Shown here in pieces: positions 44,905-58,960 of a stretch of DNA of 64,000 nt. Position 1 is the first letter of the stretch. Each line of letters opens with the position of its first letter. The notes below the pieces were generated by a model. It ran no database searches. It saw nothing but the letters and a program-made list of their open reading frames with translations, and was not told the origin of the DNA. Source of the stretch: Anadara kagoshimensis (lineage: Eukaryota; Mollusca; Bivalvia; Arcoida; Arcidae); assembly GCA_021292105.1 (NCBI GenBank), contig CM037871.1, positions 33,806,997 through 33,870,996 on the forward strand, read 5' to 3'. A program made the position numbers and the translations under genes.

Positions 44905-46885
44905 AAATATGACTTAAGTTTCCTTTAAAATTTTGAATAAAAAATTGAATTGAACATTAAGCTTTGTAATATGTGTTTACGTCTGCATTGTATTTATATT
45001 TATTGAAAGAAAAAAATGTACTGTTAAAATAAAGATTTTGTAAACAATACACGGTATTTAATAGTAAAGCAACATTGTGACAATCACATCATGTAAAAAA
45101 ATAATTTCATATGAGATTAAAAAAAAATTCGCAACAATCCAAAAAATAATAAAAACAGAAAAAACAGAAAACCAGATTATTGTCATTTAAGGCAATAACA
45201 ATTGTTACTAAACGCTTGACGATATCCTTAACGGTATCCGATGTCTAATAAATTAGTTTGTATTATTAGACAAAACTGAAGTTGTGTTAACTGATTTAAT
45301 TGCCGTGGCTGCGATAACGCTGTTGGATACAATATGGTACAATCGATAAAATATATTAGCTTACAGATTTATTCATTAACATCTTTAAGTGAGGTTTATA
45401 TGCGGGTTAACAGTCAAAAAATTGATATTTGATTCTTTTAAGTCAAGCTCATTTAGAATTAAGTAAATTAATCTAAAATCTGTTCTTTACCGTTTGAAGT
45501 CTTTATTGTCAAATTTGTCTTTCAAAAATTAAAAATGTACTTTTCTCTAACAAAAAGATTCAGGACAGTGGATATTGCTTTAAAATTATGAAGATATATT
45601 TATCCCTTGTCATCACTCTTTATTTTATGTGGCATTGTATTCCAAATTATAATGATTGCTGAATATAATCAGGGACGGGTTGATGTTCATTGTGTTAGAT
45701 GATCACTGTATTTCAAATGATTTTGATACCAAAGATTAGAGGTTTCAGCTTCTGACATTTTGTACAATTCAAATACATGGTGATTTATGGCAGATTTTAA
45801 TTCCGTCGTGTCGTTTATTCAAACCTTAATACCGATTAGAAATAATTATCGTTTCCAACACTTAATTAATTTCATTCCAACCATATGGTGTATTTTAATC
45901 TTTTCTTTAAGAATTCTATGAGGCCCCTTCCATCATTTGGTGTATTCAACCTTTTCTTTAGGCCGCTTCTATCATTTCTAAAACTTATATTGTTTGAAAT
46001 CTAAGCAAGAACTGTAATCAAAAGAGTCTGAAGCATTATAGTTTACTTCAATTGTATTTAAGATGGATCTGGCGGATAATAATCCGTTAGGGTTTAAGGT
46101 TGATTGTCCCTGAATGTATAAAATAAGGAATGACTGATTACGGATAAATATCATAAAAGGTCGATAGATAAAACGATGTAGTTATGAAAATTGAACATCA
46201 TTGTTTGAACGTAGGAGAAAAAACAAGTCTTTTGATATTTAGAAATTTTACCTAGAATAAACCAGTCTAATTTCTATCGCAATTGCGTGCAGATAATAGA
46301 TTTGCTGGATAATAATCATAAAATGTGTTTCTTGTGCCATTTCAGTATTTCATCATGTTGTTTACACCACTAATTATGCTCCGCCATTCAGAAAACAGGA
46401 GGAAGCGTAAAAATAATTTTACACTTAGCGTGTAGCATCTTCTTAAACTTCAAAGACTCTATTCTTCAGATTAAGATATTAAGATTATCATCTTTATTTA
46501 CCGTATCTCAAACGTGACAACTTATATTAATAAGTTGCGTGTTAGGAGTAGCATCAATTTGAACAGTAACACTGGATAATGATGGCGTATTGTCTCCTTT
46601 TTTCAAAAGATGTCCATGACTTAAAGTAATTAAATTGGATAACTTTAAAATTAATATTTGATTAGATGATGCTTTCTAAGAAAAAAAAACAAGTTTGATA
46701 TCAAAAGAATACAATGTGTGTCTGTGCAATGTAATCTGCGTTTATTTTCAGGACCATTGGTTCCAATTCAAACGGTATGGTAAAAGGTCCCTAGACACAA
46801 TTTGAATCATACCTACGGGTACTATTTTGTATTTTGTCATTAAGTAAAATGGTCATTCAAAAACACTAGTTTTATATAATTAGTC
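44905..46885. other. Anonymous AT-rich DNA upstream of the SKOR large exon
   Basis: If SKOR has upstream exons this is intron. No exon could be recognised. Confidence 0.5.
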
Positions 46886-46889
46886 CCCA

Positions 46890-47050
46890 TGTTTTGCCTT
46901 GTAGCTAGCTAAGCAGGTGGTGATTACTCTTCCGGTGCATCCGTTCTCACTTTCAGTTTTCTGGTCGTGTGTTTAACTAAATTTGTAGGTTTTCAATGTT
47001 TTTACTTTGCTTTTGGGATTATGAATTGAACATAGACAACTTTTTTAGTT
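46890..47050 (+). repeat. Solo tail repeat
   Basis: TTGTAGCTAGCTAAGCAGGT, CTCTTCCGGTGCATCCG and TTGGGATTATGAATTGAACA in family order. Confidence 0.6.
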
Positions 47051-47190
47051 TCGTGTTTTATGTTTCTAGTGAAATCGGCAATTTCCAAATGAAATTTTTT
47101 TCATCTATATATTGCTTTAATCCATCCAGCATCAATTCGTTTAAGTAACAGATTTTCATGTATCACCTTTATTTAAATAACGACAGTTAA

Positions 47191-47455
47191 TATTTACTGG
47201 ACTGGCATGAATATTTTCAAGTGGAAAGTCTAAATTTTCATCTGAATGTATCAAAAATGTAATTTAGTGAGCATTCAAGTAGCATAAAAGAAAGAGATGG
47301 TCAGGTTTTTATAAATAATAAATATATATTTTACCGGACTGACATGAATATTATTAAGTGGCAAGTCTGAATTTTCATCTAAATGTATAAAAAATGTAAT
47401 TTAGTGAGCATTCAAGTGGCATAAAAGAAAGAGATGGTCAGGTTTTATAAATAAG
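47191..47455. repeat. Two tandem copies of a ~137-bp unit
   Basis: GTAATTTAGTGAGCATTCAA and AAAGAAAGAGATGGTCAGG occur in both halves, about 137 bp apart, about 90% alike. No coding sense. Confidence 0.85.
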
Positions 47456-48561
47456 ATGTATTGTTCTAGTCCCTATGTCTATCGGTTATTTTAGAACTGT
47501 ATAATTTCAATATTTGTTGATAAACGTTTTGCTATTAAACGCTGTTGATTATGTCCAATACTATCTGATGTTAATCTGCCTTCGCATTTAAAAATAAAAA
47601 AAATAATAAAAATTCATGATACATACAGACTGGTTCATTGTTTCACTATGTATTCAAATTCAAATTTGTGATGTTAGTTTTAAAATGAAACTAGTTAGGT
47701 AAACGGTAATATTAAACGGATATAAAATAGCTTTGTCGTGTGCTACTTTTGATTTTTTTTTATAAAATAATATGATTCAAATGTAGCACATGACAGCTTA
47801 AACGAATCAAGTACCACTATGTTTTAAATATTACAGCCTTGATTTTATTATTTAAAAATTGTTTGAACGAGGGAAAATGCTGCTTTATAAACTTTTTATT
47901 TAAAAAATTGTGTGCAATGAAGATTTTGTAAATCAACTACTGTCAAACCTGTTTGACAATTACTTTGTTTGATATAAAGTTATTTTGGCTTAATTAAGTG
48001 CCTTACAGGTGGCGAACGGCCATGCCAACGTCCAGACTACCATTGCAATACAAACTGCCAATAAAATGCATTGATAAAATCTGAATAGCAGTATTACGCC
48101 AGGGCACGACACCATGTAGAACAAATTATACTTAACGGATGAGTTATTACACAACACCAGCGACAGCTTGAAATCCGTGTACATTTCGATTATCATGGTA
48201 ATGAATTATTTTCTATAATAAAAAACATCTTCAGAATTTGGAAACATTAATACATGTATTAGACAGTTAATCCACAATGTAAGAGGACGTTGTCCAATGT
48301 GATGCAAGCCTTTTATTTAAAACGAAACGCAAAATGACTTGGATTAACAAATTTAAAATTCATTTGATTTGAATGAAATTGTATTCTATATCAAGTTGCA
48401 TAAAATGCATTTTTTTATTATTTTATTTTATTTTATTTTATTTCATTTGCTATATTTAAAATAAGAATTCTGCAAATTATACAGACATCAAAGTCTAAGC
48501 ATTTTATTCATTGACCAGTGAGAAAAGGACGTTATTTATATTTAACATTAACTGTAACAAG

Positions 48562-48563
<2 letters not shown>

Positions 48564-48620
<57 letters not shown>
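48564..48620. repeat. (TTA)n microsatellite
   Basis: About 19 ATT units. Shorter arrays of the same kind are at 18338-18363 and 41709-41740. Confidence 0.95.
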
Positions 48621-48621
<1 letters not shown>

Positions 48622-48706
48622 TGTCTACTAAAATATCATAAATTAATTCCAAACTCAATACCATTCAGCAAATATTTTACCTCTAAGAAATAAAGATAGA
48701 ATATTA

Positions 48707-48908
48707 CGAAAGCTTGTTCGTGCCACTTTGTAATCTGATTTTTTTTTACGAATTAAAAAATCGTACCAACGAATTTAAAAATCGTTAAAAATCGTACATG
48801 CGAATTTTAAAATTACACACACTTTTAAAAGTCGTATATACGATTTTAAAAATCGTACCTGCGGTTTGAAAAAAAATTAGATTACAAAGTGGCACGAACA
48901 AGCTTTCG
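48707..48908. mobile_element. 202-bp palindromic MITE with 29-bp perfect inverted ends
   Basis: CGAAAGCTTGTTCGTGCCAC ... GTGGCACGAACAAGCTTTCG, complementary through TTTGTAATC/GATTACAAA. The interior has repeated short (T)ACGATTTT/AAAATCGTA words. No coding sequence; target duplication unclear. Confidence 0.78.
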
Positions 48909-49483
48909 AAGAATACTGGTGAAAGCTAAATTATCAATCTTTTTTAGATTTATATATTTATAAGATTTTTTTTTAATAAGGACTTATTCACGTTTTAACT
49001 ACTTATCTGTTTCATCAATAATTTGTTAAATATTTAAGTTCTTGATTCCATCATATTTTTATTTTATTTTATAGAAAAAAATTGTTGACTTTAAATTGGA
49101 GAATGCGCATTGCACAGAGGCTTGTTAGTAGAAACTGACCAAATCCCTGGTCATACTGCATTGGTTATTATTGAACTAAACTGCTATTTTATTTTGCCTA
49201 ATATACTTGAAATAAAAAATATAAGTAATACCTACGTCAAAATATATTAATTTTATGCTATATTTAAATGGTATTCTCATATCTTAATTAATTGATTCAT
49301 TTTGACAGGATTTGGTAAAAATGACCATTTAAACTACATACAGTTGTACATATTTAATGATCAAAATAGTTATAAAATTCATTCAGTGTTCTTGTGTAAT
49401 TGTACACTGGTACAAATATTGTTTTGTTGCGTTTTATCTATTGATGTATGGTACATTTACTGTGCGGTATAATACGTACAATA

Positions 49484-49828
49484 ACCACTATGGTAGCTCA
49501 GTTGGTAGAGTGCTCGCTCCGTATGTTGAAAGTCGTGAGTTCGAACCCCGGTCGGGTCTGATCAAGACTTAAAATATGTAGTGACTGTTCTTTCACCAGG
49601 CACTCAGCATATAAAAATAAAGTCACGGGGTCCCACGGTGGAGACCTTAAAACCAATGTTCCGTGTCACGACCTGCTTTGTCTGTTAAAAAAACCACCCA
49701 CCCTTGCACATTGTCCCGCGCGCACTACTAGTAAAAATTTCGGTCACCTCACCTTTAGCTGCTGACGTCTCGATATAAGTGATATATTTTTGACTGGGAC
49801 GTAAAACCCGTTTAAACAACCAATCAAC
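49484..49828 (+). mobile_element. tRNA-derived SINE, older copy
   Basis: Head ACCACTATGGTAGCTCAGTT, B box GAGTTCGAACCCC, body AGTGACTGTTCTTTCACCAG, tail CTCGATATAAGTGATATATT then TTTGACTGGGACG. No clear target duplication. Confidence 0.85.
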
Positions 49829-50820
49829 CTCTATGGTATAGAGCGAATGTCGTAGACTGAATCTTACACCACCTCTGCCGTAGACTGAATATTACATCAA
49901 CGGTACCTCCGTTTTAGAACTTGGGCTTAATTTACTGATATATTTCGATTCATAAAGAAGGACTATGTTTATTTGGTTTTGTACGTTGTCATACTTGTAT
50001 TTCAAAAAGCTCATTTGGGATTAAACGTTAGAGCGTTTTATTGCATATCCTTGATGCGTCTAGCTTGAATTGACAATTAGACCTTTGCTTTTGTTCTTCG
50101 ATAACAATCTTTTGTCGTTACTGTATGAAATACAAATGTACGATCATTAATTTGTACCACACTACCAAAATCATAAATAATTCACATCTACTAATGCATA
50201 TTGGGTGATATTTTCTATGTAACGTTTTGTAGTGGTTCATTATGGACAGACAAATTAAAAGATTTTATCTGATATTTAAACATTGTCCAATACATTATTA
50301 TCATTAATATTTCCAGTAAATCAGAAAGTGCTCTATGAAATTTAATCTTATTTCAATATTAGTTTTAATTTTGGTATGGTTGGCATTAATTTTTAATTCC
50401 AATGTTTTTGAAAATGATTTTAAAAATAGTTTCGTACAATGTAACAATGATGATATATTTATATGCCATTCTATCTTAATTAAACTTTTTTTTTATTTTT
50501 AGATATGGTGTACATTAATATTTAATATCTTTTTCAAAACAATTGTTTAATTCCTGCTGTGAAATATAGTTCATTTAAAATGTTAAATTTTAATTAAAAT
50601 GAACATCTGTTTGGTTACTCCTTTTAATTTTATCCTGATTAAATTTTGTTATTTTTCTGCAGAATCCTTAAAAATACTGTATATTTTACCAAACGTAAAT
50701 CTAATAATTTAAATTTTCTATAATTCATTGGTGTACTATAAATAAGTGAGTGTGGAAACATTTTTGCTTTCGTGAAAATTTGTCAGTAACAGTCAATAAC
50801 AGGTGATCAAATTAACACAC

Positions 50821-50825
<5 letters not shown>

Positions 50826-50873
<48 letters not shown>

Positions 50874-51002
50874 ATGTATTATTTCCAAAAGAGAACGATT
50901 TTGTAAGTTTAAAGACTTTTTGTGTGGTCTTTGGAGAGAGAAAGAGCATGTATTATTTTTAAGAGAGAACCTCTATTTAAGTTTAAAGTTTTTTTGTGTG
51001 GT

Positions 51003-51053
<51 letters not shown>
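50826..51053. repeat. Two (GA)n arrays around a duplicated ~60-bp spacer
   Basis: (GA)n at 50826-50872 and 51004-51053. Between them the stretch GCATGTATTATTT ... TTTTTGTGTGGT occurs twice (50874-50930 and 50947-51001). Confidence 0.9.
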
Positions 51054-51056
<3 letters not shown>

Positions 51057-51229
51057 GTTATGCATATATAGTTACTAATAGTACTTGGATCATTGCTTTT
51101 TCTGTTATGATATTAATATTTATTCCTTACTGTCTCGTCACGATAGTACTAGTGTACTGTATGCTATAACACTACCTTTAAATGTATGTTCAAGGTAAAG
51201 GTAATAAAGACGATGATGGTGATGATGAC

Positions 51230-51271
<42 letters not shown>
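51230..51271. repeat. (GT)n microsatellite
   Basis: About 20 GT units. Confidence 0.95.
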
Positions 51272-51273
<2 letters not shown>

Positions 51274-52184
51274 CAGACTTCGGATGGACACTCGCTATAC
51301 TAACATAATGAATACAATTAACAGGGTATAAATGTCATGTTAATATTAAATTCCCTTAAATACCCTTGAATTCAAGTCTTATTTATAAATAAATATCTCT
51401 TAAAGTCTGAATAATGACTCGATTTTATTAGATATATCAGCGACATTTAATACAGACTGTATTAAATGGCGCTGGATATATATATGATATACAAATACAC
51501 ATTAATTTATATATCAATTGACTGTAGCTGTTTGTGATGCCTGTGCTAATTACGCATTTTTCTCATTATCTATCTAAAAATAGACGTGGTCGATTTCAAA
51601 TTTAAGACAACAAGACATAAAATGCACATGCATTGTGATTCACGTTAAATTCTAATTCATTGGAACATGAATGGAGCGAAAAACTAAAGCACGAAGATGA
51701 AAATGCAAAATCATAAAAATTAAAATACGTAAAGCAGAATACGGTATATTAGTGTGAAATATTAAATTTAAAATAAATAATCATCAAATATTTTGTTAAA
51801 AATTGCCACGAATTAAAACAAACTTGTATAAAGTGACGTGATGAAACATCTTTTTGGCAAGTTTTCTTTATCCTTGCATTTTGCATTTTGTGGCTCTAAA
51901 TATTAAATATTCATACATTTTTGGAATTGTATATAAAAAAACTATAGGAAATGTACATCAATATATTTAAAATGTATCAATTAACTTCTTAAAACATAAT
52001 GTATTTTTACCATAGTCATGAAATTTTATTTCTTTCTCGGAAATAAATTTGTAAGTATTAATTTTAAGCAAGAAATGCATAGCAAACATTAGCACTTACC
52101 TGTATGCAGAAAACATCAAATATATGTATATGTTAGCTTAGACAGTAGGGTGGATTTATATTGTGTTTAGCTTTTAATTCTAGT

Positions 52185-52500
52185 TGTATTAGTTTACAAA
52201 TATTGAGTTGGGTGAGGCAAATAATTAGTGACACAAAACGTTTTGAATCATTCTAAGGCAATAAATATATGTTTTAATCAAACACCTCCTTTGCTAAAGC
52301 TTTAAATTTTAATTTGAAATTAAAAAAAATATTTTGTCTTACCAACATTTTCACCATGTATATCGTATTATTTTACAAATGTTGAGTTGGATGAAGCAAA
52401 TAATTAGTGACACAAACGTTTTGAATCATTCTAAGTCAATACATGTATGACTAAATAAAATAACCTTCTAAGCTGAAGCTTTAAATTTTAATTTGATGTC
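52185..52500. repeat. Two tandem copies of a ~178-bp unit
   Basis: CAAATAATTAGTGACACAAA and GCTTTAAATTTTAATTTGA recur at a spacing of about 178 bp. A CTTACCAACATTTTCACCAT word lies between the halves and again at about 53121. Confidence 0.8.
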
Positions 52501-52762
52501 TTGCGTTTGGACTTAGTAAATTCAGAAACTGAAAAATAGGTAAGTATGATGCGGTAACAGGTATTCGACAGGTAAAAATTATTGATTTCCTTTTATCGAT
52601 GGCGTGGTCATTTTCCATTCGAAAAGTGATATGCATGATACTTCACAATTTAATTAACAAGTAAAATTTAAAAAAAAATTAGATGAATTTAAATTATCCA
52701 TCTTAAGCTTAAGAACTAAAGTTTTCTTATACAATATTTTTTTAATGTTTTCAGTTATCTGT

Positions 52763-52765
<3 letters not shown>

Positions 52766-52833
<68 letters not shown>
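52766..52833. repeat. (TAA)n microsatellite
   Basis: About 22 TAA units; shorter arrays at 53088-53118 and 54306-54347, the latter passing into (GAT)n. Confidence 0.95.
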
Positions 52834-52834
<1 letters not shown>

Positions 52835-53169
52835 TATGACACATACTAAAACTGGTTGTAAATAATTTAAATTTAAATTTAATTAAACCAGTAATTGATG
52901 AATAAAATATTTGAAATTATTTAAAAGGAGTAGAATTCTAAAAAATATTGCAAAATATATAAACAAACAAAATGTCATACCATTTTTCTTTTAAACAAAT
53001 TATCCTATGTAATAATGCCATATACCCTTTTTAAATGTATTTACTGATACATTTTTTTTAAATTGTAAATGACTAAATAAAAAATTAATATATAATAATA
53101 ATAATAATAATAATAATTTGACTTACCAACATTTTCACCATGCCTTTGCCCGTCTTCTGTGTTTGTATC

Positions 53170-54302
53170 TATTATAAAGTTGATGTTTACTATTGTTTGT
53201 ATCTATTTAACCTCATATATATTTAGTCATTATAAGTCTGATGTTAAATCAATTAATCGGTAATAATAAATTGACGATTTACTTTGATACAGCTGTGAAC
53301 CTTTACTGGTGCGCTAAATAAATACCATCTCTATTTATACACGGGGTAGATTGCTCGTCATATTTAATGATGAACGTTTCAATTCCAGCATATGGCAATC
53401 GAGGTTCTGGGTTTAATTTAACTCGTGACTCCAGAAAATTACATTGTAATATTTTTAAAAGTAGCGAAAATGTTATGATTGTCAAAGAAAACAAGGTGCG
53501 AATCGGCAGTTATAGGCGTGTCAAGCCTAATCCTGGATAAAAGAAAGAATGTCATTGGCTGATACGATGTGACAATTGCCAATCATGAATTCAGGCGAAA
53601 CGAAAATCATAGAATTATCATATGCCAGTCTATCATTTTGTACGGTACGTTGAGACCAATACTGTAATTCAATTTTCACTTTTATGAGCTACAAATTGGA
53701 ACGTTTGATAAATCGTAAACGTTCATTCATTGAACCATATTAAGCCGATGTGACAACATAACAAATATTTTTTCAATAAAACCCGCCATCTAAGGCAGGA
53801 ACAATGAGTACAAAGATGTGACCTGATCCGTGAAAATAAGGTACAGATAAATGTATCTCTATCACAATGCTTAATATTAAGTAAAGTCTAAACCCATAAA
53901 ATTTCTATAATAACATGGTTTTTATACTCAAATTCTACACATCTATCTTCAAACGTTTACTTAAAATACTCGCATATCAGTTTTATTACCGAAATACATA
54001 CCCATGGAAAAATCTTTCTTTTTATAAAGAAAAATATAAATTTTATGACAGTATATTATATCTTAAGTTCAAAGAAACTCAGTTAAAGAAAAAGGGAGAA
54101 TGTTTTTAATTTCCTCCAATGAGTAATGCATAGTTTTGAGGGGTGAAACCTTTACGGTTAGGACTCTCATGTTTTGTGATGTAATTTTAAAATAACGGAT
54201 GAACTCTAGATAAAAGAGCAAGTTTTTGAGAAAAATAACCTTGAATAATAGTATTTTATTTGAATATTATTTTTTTGATGGTCTTCTGATTAATATTTTT
54301 GC

Positions 54303-54334
<32 letters not shown>

Positions 54335-57140
54335 TGATGATGATGATCCACCTTATATATTTTTCTTTAATTTTTATTTTACACAATAGTTTTTTTTTTA
54401 AATTAGAACGTACATACTGCAAAATGAATTGATTATTTAAAATCTGAAGTTAACTAATACTAATACATGTAATTTCTGCTTATATCTATTAAATGTCCAA
54501 GGTATGAAAAATCTCATTAATACATTGAAACATGAAGTACGTTCAAATTGAATTTATTTATTACATATGTCAAGCAACACCTTGTTGTTTTGAAATAACA
54601 CGTTTTATTGTTTGTAAAAAATAAAATAAGTTTAAAATATTAAAGGAAGTCAGCTACAGTTTTCTATATTTTTTAAGAAAAATGTCATAGTGGGAAAATA
54701 TATTTTAAAAATACTGACTGACCAATCAAATTTATTTATTTGTTCAGATAGGTACATTCTTAGTGCACAAGGTTGCCATTTACGTACTTTTTTATCGTTA
54801 AGTTTTTGATTTTGGTACAATTTCCACACAAAAAGTCCGAATTTTTTGTACTTTTAATTAAAAAACCCCGTCAAAATGGAAAATTCGTCTAATTTGACCT
54901 TTTCGTTTTATCCATAAGTTTATCCATTTTTATCGTACAAATCCGTAAAAAAAACCCGGATATATCCGTCGAATTGGTCAGCCTCAATACTCCAGAGAAA
55001 AAAGCGATGTAAAAGAATGAAAGATTTCTACTTAAAATAATAATTATAAAAAAAAACCAAAAAACAAATTAAACATCAGTTTAAAAAAAGCGACAGAGCA
55101 TCTCCAGAGCTATATCAATTAAAACAAAGAATCAAACCAGAAAACAGTTTGAGACACGGTTTCGTAAATTAGAGGCTGATAGAAGACTTAGCAGAGAAAT
55201 CAGCTTTGAATGTTGACTGACAGTCAAGTCACTCATTCTAAACATATGGAATATCCGCTTGAAATCTGCTGTCTTTTCCGTCCTTTCAAGCATCCAGTTT
55301 GTTGATTAATTCAACTGTCAATACTTAATCCCCCTGTCCTTTCCTTTGATTTTCTATTAACTGTCCCGCTACCTCATCTTAACTAGACAAAAATAATGCA
55401 TTCTTTTTTCCCAACAACACTGAGGCGATTAAATATGATTGCATTCTTCTATATCCTCATCTGACCTTTTCAGAACTTTGTGTAAACCATGGCTTTCTTT
55501 CAGTAAAAGTAATAACACTTCTTATAATGCTAAGAATGACATGAAATAATGCGAAGGTGATAAGTTTCCGTCGAGTACAGTTAAGCCATTACTTCTTTAC
55601 GTTGAATATTGGCGATGTTTCTAATTTTATGATGTCGACTAGGAAAAATAATTGTGTATTAAAAAATGCAATGAAAATTAAAAAAAAATCTTATTTGGTA
55701 AAATGCATTTGCATCACGATAATTAAACATATATTATTATTTATATTTATTTTATTTTATTTTATTTTATTTTATTTTATTTTATTTTATTTTATTTATT
55801 TTATTTTATTTTATTTTATTTTATTTTATTTATTTATTTTTTTTGCATATTAATTATTGAATTAAAAATACAAATAAAGTGTGTAATAATAGATTTAATG
55901 AATTTATTAATTACGTTCAGCTTTTTAAATTTTCTCGAATATTTCAATTCCTTTATTTACTTACTGTTTGATGTAAAAGAATCACAGGAAAAATGTAATT
56001 AAATTCAATATTTAAATAAAGAGAAGCATGCTGAAGTTGGTCTGGATTTTTTCGAGGAAGGCGGGCCACAGAGAGGATAAAATTGTGTACTAAATGCTGA
56101 GTATGAATTACTATTAACAAATTCAAATGTGTTTTTGCAGCTTCTAACGTGCTTCCCAAAGGGAGATTTAAGTACCTCTTTTCAATCAACATTAACCGAC
56201 TATCAAATTAATTAACGAGGATAAAACCTGCAACTGAATTATATCTACATGTACATGTAATTTGCAAAACCCAGAATATAAGGGAAAATATAACAAACAT
56301 GCACAAAAAGCACTACCGTGATTTATGTTTAAACTATTATATACAAGTACAAAACACTTTACACAAGGACCACACACAGGATATAACCAACGCTGGACAC
56401 ATGATCAATAGCCAAGATGGCGGAGTAAACGTTGTTAATGATTACGAGCTCATTATGTCAGTTGACGTCATTTGTATTCATATATGTACCATGTGACGGT
56501 GGCAATTTGAATATAAAGTTTTGAAAACATTTAATTGTGATTAAAATTACAAATATCTAGTACTGAATAGGGATTCTGGTTATTCTGTCAAGCACCATAC
56601 GAATTCTGAACATAAATATCCTGAAGATACATATAATATGAGCAAAATATTAGAGTTTTTGATAAACAACATATTTCTTGCATTTGGTAATATTATTTCC
56701 AACAAGCAATCGGTATATTGCTTCGTGGTGTTATACAGTTTGTAACCGGCTTTGGGGATTAAAATGATAAACCAAAAAATATATCAAAGTTATTTCTTAA
56801 ATAGTCCACAGATTTAAAATACAGTTTACCGCCACAATTTGGTATGTCAAATGCGTCTCGCCAGTGTACCACATGATACACCATAACGTTTCTGTGGAAC
56901 AAGTACATATGCATTTACAAAGGGAATGGAATGGCTTCAGTTGACGTTTTCCCGTAAACATGACGCTACGCCGGGAAATTTTCAAAAGTTTCAAAAACGT
57001 TCCACATAAAGGTTAAACGGTATTGATCAAGTGGTACGCTGGTGAACTACGTTGTGGTGCTATGAAGGGATCTGGCGACAAATCGAGACTTGGAAGTAAT
57101 GGGTTTTCGGGATAGAAAAATATATTGGTCTTAAGCAATG
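53170..57140. other. Anonymous AT-rich DNA with microsatellites
   Basis: Apart from (TAA)n/(GAT)n at 54306 and (TTTTA)n at 55744, nothing recognised. Short open frames up to about 98 codons are low-complexity. The stretches 49830-50820, 51275-52080, 58965-60315, 60480-62090 and 62440-63034 are similar. Confidence 0.5.
55744..55838. repeat. (TTTTA)n microsatellite
   Basis: About 18 pentamers; a shorter array is at 48421-48441. Confidence 0.95.
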
Positions 57141-57419
57141 CTATGTGTGAAGTTAAAACTTAGAATAAAAGGAACATGGAACTACGGGACGTTAAACATA
57201 TCCGGGATAATATATAGACAACAATCTGATTAACAGCTATATAACAAATACTGGGCAACAACAGTCATTTCTGCAGCGATTTAAGATGGTCACTGAGCTT
57301 TACGACAAATGGCATACAGTGATATGACTCAAGTACTTTTCTAGAAATAATTGTTTCCTACTTATTCCGCAACTAGTGTCTTGCAAATATACGCATGTTT
57401 GATAGTTATTCAATAATTA

Positions 57420-58960
57420 AACGTATTAATCCATGTTCAAACAACAATCCACATACACGCAAAGTAAAAATTTTGTAGTTGACAAATTAGGTTAAACACG
57501 TGAACTTCGACCAGGAAAATAAGGCCTGATGCTCCGGAAGATAAGCGCCTCCGCCAGGTGTCAAAACTGAGCGAAAGGAACATGGAACTATGAGACATAA
57601 AATATATCCAAGCAATCCTGGTCACAGAGACATCATACTTATCAACAATATTGTAATGACGCCCATAAAACGTTTTGAGAGCCTGTATAAGCTTAGGCTT
57701 GCAATATCCTTGCGTCAACAATTTATTTGTGAGCAGCTTGCTTCCTTGTATAAAGTTTCCGTAGTGGGAACAAGCTCTACTATAGCGTTCTAATTGTGAA
57801 TCAAATACATCATAAGCAGAAGAAACAGGTATATATATTGCTGCATAGAAAAGAATAGTTGACGATAGAAAACTTGAAGTCATCACGTTTGTTATACAGC
57901 TTGAAATGTAGTCTTTCGTTTGCGTCATAATTGAGATATAAGTTTAAATATGACGCAGAACGTGTCCTTTAAGTTTCCTGGAATAGTTGATATTCACACA
58001 ATCTACAAAATATAAACATTAAAAGTATTAACAGATAGAATGTCATCTTTATATCTGTATGTGGAGTTGAATGATTTGGCAACAGTCTTCTCTCCAGTCT
58101 TTAAAAATAGTATCATTTAGAGACAGGAACGCCATATGTTTAACTGTATGTGGTCAGCCTTCTCTGTCAATCAAATATGAATTCCAAACAAAACTATACT
58201 GAAGATAACACGAAGATAATATTAGAGTTTTTTTTATAAACAGCATATATTTCCAACAAAATATCGGTATTTTCCATTGGGTACAAACTGCGTACCATTG
58301 CTTACTGATTTGTTTCTTTATTCGTGATTGACAGAATAACTAAAATTCCTATTCAGCATTAGATATTTGTATCTTGGTTTACCATTTTTGTATAGGAAAG
58401 TCAAGTGAATAATTTGACATGAATTAGCATCTTTGTTTTTTTGTTGTTGTTTTAGACGTTCTTTTAATTTTGAGTGAGGGATAGTGGTGGAAAGTGTAGA
58501 AAAATCAAAGGTTTTCATACTTTTTACACAGAACAAAGTATAAGAAGCAATATTTTCAAGTTATTCTTAAAAAATGGAATCTACATTTATTTGATACCAG
58601 ATGTAGAATAGAGACTGAAGACCATCTATAAAGACTGTCCAAGTTTGTGTTAGAACTACTAGTAATGATCTAGTTGTCTACCTAGAGTAACCTGTTACAT
58701 ATCGTTCCTTGTATGGATTTTTTGTGAAGTTTAGGAATCCAATACAAATAAGGAAGATCAAGTTCTTTCTCTTTTTTATTGATACCAAAAGACTCGAGAA
58801 CTCTTTTATGATTGGGAAGAATTTTACTGGTACAACAACATATTTGTTGTGTATGTCTGTGAAGATTGCCGAAATCTGTGGGTTCCTGAGTACTGAAGAG
58901 GGTTTACTACTCATAGACCCTTTAAATTTGGAAATCCTTTGACATTCAAGCACGTTATTG
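57420..58960 (-). pseudogene. Penelope-like reverse transcriptase, decayed, longest copy in the window
   Basis: Read on the minus strand, scattered frames give RT-family segments in the right order: KYVVVP and NPYKERY (58953-58678), KTFDFSTL and TIPHSKL (58536-58318), and RYSRACSHYGNF and KTFYGRHYN (57928-57590). Stops and frameshifts separate them, and the catalytic Y-I-D-D block is not readable. The 3' end passes into the tail repeat (ending near 57420). The order and motifs resemble the RT of Penelope-like elements and related animal RTs. That class is my best guess from memory, not a search result. Confidence 0.75.

Noticed and set aside
55557..55853. 98-codon plus-strand frame
   Set aside because: Its second half is the (TTTTA)n microsatellite and the first half shows no recognisable domain or splice context.
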